Part shown: positions 38,339 through 49,084 of the stretch, piece after piece
Layout: each line of letters begins with the position of its first letter
Position numbering within the stretch: the first letter of the stretch is position 1
Assembly: GCA_958295665.1 (NCBI GenBank)
Contig: OY282558.1
Span: 460,572,995-460,636,994, forward strand
Origin: Tipula vernalis
Lineage: Eukaryota > Arthropoda > Insecta > Diptera > Tipulidae
Direction of reading: 5' to 3'
DNA: 64,000 nucleotides
The notes under the pieces: generated by a model
Told to the model about the DNA's origin: nothing
Database searches by the model: none
What the model saw: the letters and a program-made list of their open reading frames with translations, nothing else
Translations under genes and position numbers: made by a program

Positions 38339-39970
38339 TTATGGTGGCTTAATACTCCTTGAGCCCCTCAATTTCATTTTCTCCTTAGCCAACTCACTTT
38401 GGATCAACTGAAAATTGACCGTACTCTTGATTTCATCGATCTGATTGATTATACTGTTCAAATAGACACCCTGATGTTCAATATCCTGTGTTATAGGTTT
38501 TTTATTATCAGCTGCAACTAGTTCCGGTGCAGGTTCCTTTCCCGTAAAATCAAAAGTCGTATCCGTTGTACTAACCGTTATTCTGTTATCTGTGGTGTAT
38601 TCCCAAAATGGGGCACGTGTCGATTTCCAATCGAGTAACCGCCCTATGTACAAATTATTGCCAAAGGGTTGTTTGTCCGCCTTTAATATGGTCTCAATGA
38701 ATGTTAGTTCAATTTCGGAAGCGATTGCGATAGAGGCACGAAAACGCGCATGTCGAATTTCAGAATGTTTTCCTAAACTTGCGTATGCCGATATTGCGTG
38801 TACAAATTGTTCGGCGGCTTCAACGCCTTCGCCGCATGCGAGCAGATAATCACCATGCAATTCGTAATACCTGGCCAAATACTCTTTCAAATCATTCTTC
38901 TTGATAATTTTTTTCAACGATCTCAGATGCTTCTCACAAACTGCCAAATGCTTGTCTGCTAAATAGACTGTGGCCAAATAAAAATAAGTTTCTGCCATAA
39001 CTTCTGGACTGCCAGCTGCCTGAGCATAGCTTTGGGCTTCTAAAAACACTTCTGTTGCTTTTTCATTTTTACCCATATGATGTAAAATTTTACCGTACTC
39101 CAAATAGCATTCAGCTATGCCAATCGGTACATCCGCTTCTAAGGCAATTTTTATCGAGAGTTCGGCAAAATTCGCCGCTTTTTGATTATCATCTTTAACC
39201 AACCGAGAAGCCGCCCTATTCAATGCATCAAAATATTTCAGCGATACTTCTTTGGCTAAAAAATTAAAATCCGTATTCGAAATTGTCCATTCAGTTTCGT
39301 GGCCAACACAAAGCGGCTTTGCTAGCCCAAATTGATGCACCGCCTCCTCAACATTATCCATTTTCTCGAAATAAAATGTTCCAAAATGATATCGAATCCG
39401 TGTCTCGGTTATCGCTTGATCTGTTACATTTGGTCCCGTTACTTCTTGAATGGCTAGAAAAAAGATTTGCTCCGCCAACCAGTATAGATCATGATGCAAA
39501 TTAGTAAATTCGAGGGCCAACCTTAAAAAAAAGTCAATAACACATTTTGTATTGCCCGCCCGTTTCGACAATTCTATTTTGCGTATTTCAGTCGCAAATT
39601 GATGCAGCACATTTTTCGATTTCACAAATCGTTTCACCACCAATCCCTTTGGTATGTTAAACGAATTTTCAAGGTCAACAAGTTTTTCGAGAAGTGCTGC
39701 ACTATGCGGATATCCACCTTCGTACAATTCTAATATGGTGGCCATATAGTATGGAATTCGTGCTTTACGCACATCATAAATAGTTAGTTGACGAACTTTG
39801 GCTCGGAGACGAGCCTTAATTGAGGGAAGTTCTTTTTTCAAGTGGGTGGTAAGTCCGGGCCGAACAAAACTTTCTTGGCTGGTTTTGCTCGCTTGGCTTA
39901 GTTGGCTTATGTGGCTTGAATGATTCTGTTGGCTCGATTGGCTCGGTTCGCTTTGGTCGCTTTGGCTCAT
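38339..39970 (-). CDS. Ttc29: TTC29-like tetratricopeptide repeat protein
   Basis: A single uninterrupted 543-codon exon. After a Ser/Gln-rich, low-complexity N-terminus (repeats of SQ and SDQSEPSQ type), the protein contains TIYDVRKARIPYYMATILEL, KFVDL-like LLEKLVDLENSF, YWLAEQIFFLAIQE and YHFGTFYFEKMDNVEEA. It then carries a series of TPR helices (IGIAECYLEYGKILHHMGK, PEVMAETYFYLATVYLA, YELHGDYLLACGE) between about residues 170 and 420. This order matches TTC29, an axonemal protein needed for normal sperm flagella in mammals. It is longer than the ~475-residue human protein because of the N-terminal extension. The start at 39970 is the first ATG of the frame. Gene name is by family similarity. 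Confidence 0.85.
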   Translation of the reverse strand: MSQSDQSEPSQSSQQNHSSHISQLSQASKTSQESFVRPGLTTHLKKELPSIKARLRAKVRQLTIYDVRKARIPYYMATILELYEGGYPHSAALLEKLVDLENSFNIPKGLVVKRFVKSKNVLHQFATEIRKIELSKRAGNTKCVIDFFLRLALEFTNLHHDLYWLAEQIFFLAIQEVTGPNVTDQAITETRIRYHFGTFYFEKMDNVEEAVHQFGLAKPLCVGHETEWTISNTDFNFLAKEVSLKYFDALNRAASRLVKDDNQKAANFAELSIKIALEADVPIGIAECYLEYGKILHHMGKNEKATEVFLEAQSYAQAAGSPEVMAETYFYLATVYLADKHLAVCEKHLRSLKKIIKKNDLKEYLARYYELHGDYLLACGEGVEAAEQFVHAISAYASLGKHSEIRHARFRASIAIASEIELTFIETILKADKQPFGNNLYIGRLLDWKSTRAPFWEYTTDNRITVSTTDTTFDFTGKEPAPELVAADNKKPITQDIEHQGVYLNSIINQIDEIKSTVNFQLIQSELAKEKMKLRGSRSIKPP

Positions 39971-41416
39971 GATGAAATGATAAAATTTTAAAAAGAAACA
40001 AAACCTCTTGGTGTTTCCAAACGAATGCTGCTATGTCGAATCGCAAAAATTCCACAGCACTTGCGACAGTAAATCAATCTATGGGAAAATTCTTTCAAAA
40101 TATTTTGGTTTTTATTACGCTCGACTAATTGTCTCGCAATTTTTATGTGAAAAACGATTGTCTATTGTTTTCTTGTTTTTCTTTTTTTTTTAAATTTAGA
40201 AAAGAAAATTAATCATCGTCAGGTGTGGAAATGACGTGATTTACATGAATTTCGATACATATTTGAGTTGCTGGTATTTTGTTGATGAACTGTACACGAT
40301 GAATTTTCTCATTCAGTATCTGTATAGCAATTTTCATGTCGAAAGAAAATACGAAAAACCACATGGTTAGGTTTTCCTCGTGTTTTAATTGTTTGTTTAT
40401 GTTAAATCAGTTACACCTCGAATTGCACGGTGTGGGCAAATATATGTATATGGTTTGGCGGGACGTAATAATATGATATCTTAACGCGCCGCAAACCTAA
40501 TTAAATCGACACTAAAGTTGAGTTGTGGCTGAACTACTTCTATTTCCTCAATTTTAAGGTAGTTCAGTAAACCAAAAGTGTTACTTTGAAAATATAAAAA
40601 TATTCAGAAATGTCATAGTAGCTTAGTGAGAAATATCGTCAGTAGATAGTTACGACCATGCAAACTGAGCGTTAATTTTTCTTTATTCAGCCACTTGTTG
40701 TTTTTGTGAATTTTCCAATCCAAACCAATAGTTTGATGTTGTTATAAGTAAACAGTTTACGTTTCTCTTTTCCTTTTGCCATTTGGTAAAGCCAAATAAC
40801 AACTCTCATGCTATTGTGTGTGTATACATTTCTGTTGGTTTGTTGTTGGTGGAAATTAATCGTGCAACAAACACACAGCGCGCGATCTGAAAAAAAACAT
40901 TTTCTTTTTATTTTGTTATTGTTATTTGATTTTCCTTTTTTTTTTTTGTTGGTAAAAACAGTTTTCATTTCACAAAAAATTCAGTTGAACATCAACTATT
41001 GAGATGTTCTGATGGATTTTTTTGTGCCCTCGGAAAATATTTGGTTTTTGATTTCGATTTGTTTTTGAGTAGTGTTCGAGCATTTTTTTTAACGGTCGCA
41101 CTTCAAACGTGAAACTCTATGTTTTGAACAATTAACGTTTTTTTCGTTTGTGATTAGTTTAGAACGTGATTAATTAGTGATTTTAGTACACTAGTGTTTA
41201 ATTGTTTTGAAAAATATACAAAAAAAAGAAAAGAAAATTTATTAAGAAAATTACAAAGTGGAAATTCTTATTAAAAAATAAAATGCTAGTTTTGTTTATT
41301 TAAAATAAAAACAAGAAGTGAAAAGTTAATATTTACACTGATGATAATTATACACGAGATTTTTGAGCAAAACAAATAGGTTTTTTTTATAGATAAAATC
41401 TCAAAATAGCGTAAAA
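39971..41416. promoter_or_regulatory. Shared intergenic region between divergent TTC29-like and K2P genes
   Basis: The two coding starts point away from each other, 1446 bp apart. The part from about 41.09 kb (TCGCACTTCAAACGTGAAAC and the A/T-rich stretch after it) is the probable 5' UTR of the K2P gene. No specific promoter element could be pinned down. Confidence 0.4.
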
Positions 41417-41608
41417 ATGTCTGATGATGATACGGGAGATGAATTGTTGAATCATTTGAAGGAGATAGATAGTCGTAATGGTGTTGGGCCGCGTGAGACA
41501 TTTCGCACTCGATTAGCCGCAATCTCGAAGAAATTGCGACTGAAAAAAGTGATGGGGCATGTTGGTTTGCTGATTTCATTGGCAACTTATTGTGCGGTTG
41601 GTGGAATT
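41417..41608 (+). CDS. First coding exon of a probable two-pore-domain (K2P) potassium channel, partial
   Basis: An ATG in AAAAATG context opens 64 codons: an acidic start (MSDDDTGDELLNHL), a basic cytosolic stretch (RLAAISKKLRLKK) and a first membrane segment (GHVGLLISLATYCAVGG), then a consensus GTAAGT donor at 41609. This is the N-terminus to TM1 layout of insect K2P channels, in which HVGLL.SLA.Y...GG leads into an 'F..LE' cap helix in the next exon. No second exon with a pore GYG/GFG motif was found before 64000, so the intron exceeds 22 kb. The family call rests on one exon only. It could be another membrane protein. Confidence 0.55.
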
Positions 41609-44600
41609 GTAAGTAAGCAAGCTAATTCATTTATATTTGTAGGTAATTATGTTATTGTGTTTTTCTAAATGTGTAGGTTTGACAGTTTTTTTTGTTATTT
41701 TTGGATTATCTTAATTAGTGACTATGTGGCCTCTGCTAATAAACAAATGTTGAGTTCATGTGCGCGTCTCATCATTATTACATTTCGTGGGATTTTAGTG
41801 ACACGTTAAATGAAAACATTGACCTAATAAAGGTGTAGCTCCCAAAATTATTTCTGAAGAATTACATCTAAGATTGTATATAGCATTAGGCATTTACTGA
41901 GAAAATGCCTTTTTAAACCGAAATAGACTTAAGTAAAAATAAATTCTGACCCTCTTCTCATCGTCTCTAAACCTATCTAAATTGTAGGTTAATAAAATCA
42001 AACGAAAATTCATAAATTCGACTAGAGGATGAATTTTAGATAAACCTAAATAAAAATTGAGTAGCAAAAATATTAGGAAAAATATTTCAGTAGAACTTGA
42101 AGCATTTATTTGCTCTACATACAAATTTTGAGTGAAACTGTAACTCGTTAACGAATAGCTGCAATATCAGTTAAAAAATTAATTGTATTCTGGAATTGTA
42201 TATTGAAAAAAGTTGAATTATTTTATGAGATACACATCGAATTTTTGTTGTGGAAGTTTAAAAGTTTAAGGAAAAATTAAATTACAATATGAAAAAAACG
42301 AGTGATATCCGATCAGGACGTGATTTATTTTATTTTAGATTACGACCTATTTGCAGAATGATGATACGTCTGAAGGAATCATTCAGAGCAAGAAATTACC
42401 AATTTTATATTAGGAACTACTTAAAGAATCGATATACAATTTTATTAAAATCCATCCACAAACGGGCTAATTCCATTTTTCTTTCATTCAGTAAATTCAG
42501 TAAAATTCTGGCCATTTTTTATTTAAGAAACTGCATCCCAGCCCCAAATGAAATTTTTTCAATTGCACTGAAATTTATTATCTGACTTAACTAAACTCTG
42601 AATTTGAAACTTTTTTAGAAGAGATTTAAGCGCAAATCTGTTTTTTAACTAGTGGATGGTCATCAGTATCACTCCCAAATCCTATTTGACTCATCCAAAA
42701 TTTAACGAACTTCACCCTTCTTCCTATTTTCGTGTTCTTTTTGGGTGTTAACTTAATTTTCGGCCTTTGGGTCTGATTCGAATGATACCTCCAGTAAATA
42801 AGAATGTCCAATGAATGATATGGTTTACTGTGCATATAATTTATGTGAACAGAGTTTACATTTATTTAACGATTTGTTCCATTTTATGTTTTATTTGTTT
42901 CATTATAGAAATGGCAAAACAGTCAAATTTCAAATTTGCTGATTTGCGGATGAACTTTTTGAATAGTTTTCCAACTCAGGACGGTAATACTTTCAAGCAG
43001 TTCAAATGAAATCCGAATGTACTTTAAAATGTGAATTTTCATATTTCAATTTTTTTTTTGTTTTTGATTGTTTCATATACCTACTGCAACAGATGTTTTA
43101 TTGCAATTATCAGCACCTTATAGCAATTTTTCTTATTGTATATGTAAAGTTATCGCAATACCACCAATTTCTTTGGCTAAAATCGTTGGTTGGAGTTCTT
43201 CCGGAAGACTTTTAACAAACCAACTCTTATCTGTATGTATTATTGGACCCTGATTTCAACTTCAGTCAAGTTTTTGGTTGGAGAGGTTTAACAAGATTAA
43301 AGGAATAAATTTAGAATTTTACCTTCCAACCTGAATAAAAACCATTTTCACGGCTCATGATGCTGAATTATTTATAAAAATTTCGACATATGTTTGAAAG
43401 GTCTTCATACTCCTCACTGCACAAAATCAATACCATAATAAATTTCCAATTTTCATTTTTTTTAGACTCGTATATGTATCCTTTTTCCTTTTGCTCAATC
43501 TTAACTCGTATCAATATCAAATATTAAATCGATTCTTCTCCATACCTACAAACAAGGCCACGAAATTCATCATCTCAAAAATCGAATTTTCTTCATAAAA
43601 TATGAAAATCACAAAGCATTGTTTTCTGTAAAAACACAAAAAGAATTTGGTAAATCGTTTCAAACAATTTGTTGGTTTTGGTTTAATGATATTTACACGT
43701 ATTTTAATCAAAAAACATGAAATTTTCTTGTATGCATAACATGATAGTCTCATACCATCGCGCACATACGGAAAACTACATGTACAATATTGTGTAAACA
43801 CATTAAATTTTTGTTGCGGCAGTGAAAATTAGTTTTGTGTACGGTTTTCTAATTTATTGTCTTGTGAAAAATATGTAAATTGCATTTTAATTGCTTTAAG
43901 AAAGGATCCGCAAATGTTATCTTTTTATATCTGTGTCGCAAGACAATATATAAATCTTCACTTACCGCCTTGTTTTAACTTCCTCATATACATACATATG
44001 CCATACCGAGTCAGTTATAAATATTTTTGTATTGTGTGTACATTTTCATGTTTTACAACCTAATTTAATTTTAGTTGGATCTCGAACATTATTGTATCAC
44101 ATTTATATATAACACGACACTACATAATGATATGTGTAATATGTATACGAGTATGTCAGACATATAATATTAAAAGAACACATTTTTGAAATTCTTAAAT
44201 TTCTTGTGTTTATAAAATAAAAAAAATATTCAAGCACAACAACAAAATGTCACAGCATTAAATATTCCGATTTCATGTTCAGCTATAATTTTCTGCTTCT
44301 TATATGAAAAATTTTCGCCGCTATAAATATCTAAAAGAGAAGCACAATTATTTCGAATACATGAGAAGTCGTTAAGCCCATTACTAATTCATTTTAGATA
44401 AATTTTGTAATTTACTGAATAAGTTAAATCATGACCTGTTGAAATTTTCGGTAAGACAAATAATTGTGCGTTAGATTATTTTGGACGGCTTACACAGTTA
44501 GACTGTAATTCAAAATATGTGAAATCTTGGCTATAATTTAACCCGTTGGATAGAATTTGTGTTAGTTTGAACCGTAACTTGAGAAGGAGTTTAACGTTAG

Positions 44601-47600
44601 TTGGAACACAAATTAAACGTAGTTTATGTAATGTTTAATATGTTGTGACCATTAACATTTTGAAATATGTAGTATGATTTAACAAATCAAACCTAACTCC
44701 TAAAGTTTTCAAATTTTATTGTGTTTATTTAAACTTCAATCAAACAAAAACTCAAAAACAGAATGGACCAAAATTACTCATTTATATAAGCAAAAGTTGT
44801 AAAATTTGTAATTTACATTTTTTTTTTACATACAGATTTTAAAATTTTGATAATTATGAAATTAATGCATAATTTGGTTTTAAATTCTTACAATGTTTAG
44901 AATTCTGCAAATAATTGAAATTTTTATTTTGTTTTCAGCCAACCTACAAATCTTAATATTTAGTTCATTAAAAAATTTAAAACAGTTTAAATTCTTAAAA
45001 ATATAAACGAATTAAAATTTTAAAACGTTTAATCTTCCTTAAATTCTATAAATTTGGATCTTTAATTTTTTGAAATACTTTAAATAAATAAAAAAATTTT
45101 AATTTTTGAAATATTTACAATATTTAGAATTACAAAATTCTGGTAATTTTGAAATTATTAACATTTTTAATTTTTTTAATTTTATTACATAAGTAACCTT
45201 AAATTTCTTAGAAGTCATAAATATTTTGAAAAATTAAGTCACTGAAGTTGTTAAAATTAACATAGTTGAAAACCTTTTCGATATTCTAAAAATTCTTAAA
45301 ATTCATAAAGTTTAAATATCTTGGTTCATTAGATACCTATTCAAATACGGATTTGGCTGAAACTTGGTAGAAGTACAATTCAAGTTATGTAATGAACAAA
45401 TCTTAATGGTCGCGACCACCAAATATAGAGTGAAACTGGACCCTTTTCCACAAAAAAACTTGAAATGAAATTGCTAAGTTAATATTTGGAAAGTGTGAGT
45501 GATTTTCGCAAAGAAAATGTTCGTCATATCACTACCCACTGTTTAAGAATAGTTGCGATAAAAAACAAAACATATTAATTATTTCAGACTTTATAAGAGA
45601 TAATACAATTTGAAAGAGCATGGCCGAATTTATAAGAATCCGTTAATAAGCCATTTTTGGAAAAAAGTCGTCTATTAAGGATACTATAGAACTCAGGTGA
45701 CGATTTTTGGCTCTTTAGTTACTCAGTTGTTTATCAAATTTGTAATTGAATGAAATTTCGAAACCTTTTACTATTGTAACATAACGCAATTAGGAAAAAA
45801 CTAGTAAATTATAAGCCATTAGCTAATTTTGGTAGCTGTAAAATTTTGACTAGTATTGCCATATCGGTTTGCTCAAGAGTAAAACTGAGTAAACCATCAT
45901 ATTGATTTAATCTAAGACTATATACTATATGTATAGGTGACTTTTCGATGACCATTAAAAAGGTATCCTATGTTTAAGTTAAAGATGCCACAATTGCACT
46001 CGCCAAACTTAGATTTATTCAAAAAATGCCACGTGATAAATTGTGATGGCTGGTATTCAATATTCAGTGAGATCCCATATACTCAGCGTTACTTAAACAC
46101 CGTAGCATGGCCCGCAGCACAGTATTTAATGCTTAGGCAAACTTCCAATATGGCACCAGAATCAGAACCTCCTCAATCCCCTCTACTTTGAAGATAAATC
46201 TCGCAAACATTTTAAACTTTATATGCTTAAGCTTACCGTACTTTCCATTTTGAATACACCGAATGTACCGTTGTTTTGCGATTAAAAAATAACTAAATTC
46301 AAATTGGATCTATTTTTCCTTTGATTAAAATATCATTTTATATTCAATTGAAATATTCACGTATCCACTAACTACCGACACTTGCACTTTATTAAATAAA
46401 CAGTTCAATCAGTAAATTTCACTTCACATACTCTTACTCATTTGTTCGATGACCATTGGCGTGTACTTTATCTATGTAAATAAATCCGAATTGTTATACC
46501 GAGCGTCATCAAATTTTTACCATGTTCGAGTTTCATGTCAAGAACAAACCGCCTTTTTTCCAAAATTTAAGTTACATTTTCTTTTATTCAATGTTGAGGT
46601 GATTTTTGACGTATTTTTTGCACATAACGTACACATCGACGTATTATTTCTGTGGTCACAAGGCAAAATCGCTTAAGTCGACTTAAGACAAAAATAATTT
46701 TCAGTGTGTAACTTTTTCTAGCTCTCTTCTAACTTCACTAAATTTGACTTAAGTGGTAATACCTTGTGGTCAAAGGCTATGGTCGCAAGCCGTAGTAGCC
46801 TTAGTGAGCATAAAAGAAAATGAATTTAATATTCAACTATTTCTACGTCTCTAGAAAAATTATCAAATTTGACAAGCGGTTTTGCCTTGTGACCATAGAT
46901 TTAATGGGAGAAAAGTACTAACCTTTTATATTTAAAATGTACATCTTTTACAGGAAATAGCTTTTGCTATAAACCTTTGCTACATTGTACGCGTAAAACC
47001 GGCTTTTCATAATGTCATTTTTAAACACAGTTCGCTTTCGTACTGGACATATTTTGTAATTATTTTAGTGTAAATATTCATTTGTACACATCCGAATGCC
47101 CGTCTCTTCGGATTGGTTATGCACATTATTAGAACCATATAACTATTTGTGAATATTTTTCTGGTGAAATGTTGCTTCAAGTACACATATGTACATTCTA
47201 ATTAGATTTGTGTTTTCAGTTTACAAATTTGTCAATCTATATGTTACTTATTTGTCTGTAGGCAACGTTTCATTTTTGCTTAAAAAATGTCACAGAAAAA
47301 AAGATCCATTGGATAATTTACGACAAAATGGAATTCATTTATATTGGTGAACATAATCAAGTTGTAAAGATTTTACATGATTAGATTTAGCTTCATTAAC
47401 TTGAATTCATAATTTTTTCATCGATACTTGAATACTGTTATTATTTTCCTGCAAAAATTCTATGTGATGTGTCCTCATCCTGTAACGAGGGTTCTGCCGT
47501 GTCACCTGCGAATGTTGTGACAGTTACTTGATTGCTTGTAGGTTTATAATGGATATAATATCGGGCCAAGCCCTATAATATACCGGATTTAGATACGATG

Positions 47601-48633
47601 TTAATATTCTGTTAACCAGTGCTTAATTTTTTATTGTAATCCCGCGTGCCACACCTTATGAAAAGCTTTTACGACAAAATGCATTTAACGGTTTTCTGAA
47701 GAAATTTTCTCCTCATTTCTATAATTCCGTTTCTTGAAATTTTTTTTTTTAATTTTCGAAGTATTAGTGCAAACCCTATTCTTGCACTTAAATGTCAAAT
47801 TTTACCCTACATCCATCTCTGGGGCGGGGAGTAAGACATTTTTTTTATTCTCTTTATTTTTATAACTCAAACATCATTTAAATGATTTCTTTCTAAAGCT
47901 GTTTGTTATCCTGCAGTGTAATGCTTATTTTTTGCTCATTTAAAATTCAATTTAAAAATACAAATTACAAATTTTTTCGTTAAATTAAATAATGAGATTT
48001 AGCTAACGATCATGTCTTCTATAAAAAAAAACAACAACAAAAGGCTATGTCATTCGATGTTATGATAGCGAAATAGCATTTACACGGTTATGTAACGGAA
48101 ATTCCAAAAATCTTTATCCTTTTTTACCAAATAAGAAAACCCATTTTCCTATTTGTATACAAAACAAAATTATTTCTTGAGAAACAAGTATTTGGGAGGG
48201 GAGGGTGGTAGCAAAAAATATTTTTTCCCATCTCAAAACTAAGACTACATAAAACAATACTAAGAGTAATATTTACTTTAAATTTTAATTAAGTTCCTCT
48301 ACTCAGATTAAATGTTATGACACAAGACATAACCTCATCGATCCGGTTTGTAATCTACCTTTCAAGAATTTTAACTGAATAATACTAGGACGACAGCAGC
48401 AAGAACACTAATATGTATATAAGAGAGAGAGTGGGTGATAATGAGTTTAAATGTTAAGATGGTATTAATAAATAATCTTTAATGGTGACGAGGAGCATAT
48501 TCTCTCCAACATATCAAGAAACATTTCTTTCTATAAACATATTATTTATAGAAAAAAAAAATGGAGATTATTAAAATGTGACTCCACAACAACCATAAAT
48601 TTAGGTCAAAGATTATATTTTTACAAAACAAAC
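41609..48633 (+). other. Presumed K2P intron, left part
   Basis: AT-rich, without recognisable exons. A MITE lies at 46650-46898. Short frames (for example 42289-42585, 43006-43253, 45970-46191) have no domain and no flanking splice logic. Confidence 0.45.
46650..46898. mobile_element. MITE-like element with 25-bp terminal inverted repeats and ATTT duplication
   Basis: The left end CTGTGGTCACAAGGCAAAAT continues CGCTT, and the right end is its reverse complement with two mismatches over 25 bp. A 4-bp direct repeat ATTT flanks it at 46646-46649 and 46899-46902. It has 249 bp and no coding capacity. The superfamily is not assigned. Confidence 0.65.
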
Positions 48634-48637
48634 ATAT
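48634..48637. repeat. Target-site duplication ATAT (left)
   Basis: Matches ATAT at 54442-54445. A 4-bp duplication is usual for Ty3/gypsy integrases. The AT-rich surroundings make a 4-bp match only moderately informative. Confidence 0.7.
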
Positions 48638-49071
48638 TGTTACGTTTTTGCCTTGTCAATCAAGGTTCGTATCACTGGATTGTGAATAATACAAACTCAA
48701 TTTAATTTATCACCAACGAATTTATTTATTTCACACAAGAATTATTACAACACAGTTTATTAATAAAAATTCACAAAATCACTTTATATAAATTACTCTC
48801 AAATTTTTACTGTACACTTATAATTTTTATTTCCACAAAAACACTTTTTAATTCACTTTTAATCTTTATACTATCGCTTACCAAATATAACTGATCCAAT
48901 TCGATTTCGTTCGCCTTTTTATATACACAAACCAAACTTCTAGAAAGCTCATGATTTTTCTAGTTAGAATAGTGTATAACAATTGTATCATGGAAAATTA
49001 CATTTAGAACAGTTTAACATTGAGCCATTAATTTTAACTTACTCTATTACCCACTAGGTGTCACCGTCACA
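48638..49071 (-). repeat. 3' LTR of the gypsy element
   Basis: On the minus strand it starts TGTGACGGTGACACCTAGTG and ends AAAAACGTAACA. Identical to the 5' LTR over 434 bp by reading. Confidence 0.95.
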
Positions 49072-49084
49072 CTACCCCCCACCT
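49072..49084 (-). other. Polypurine tract
   Basis: The minus strand reads AGGTGGGGGGTAG directly before the 3' LTR (TGTGACG...). It overlaps the last pol stop codon. Primes plus-strand DNA synthesis in this class of element. Confidence 0.8.
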
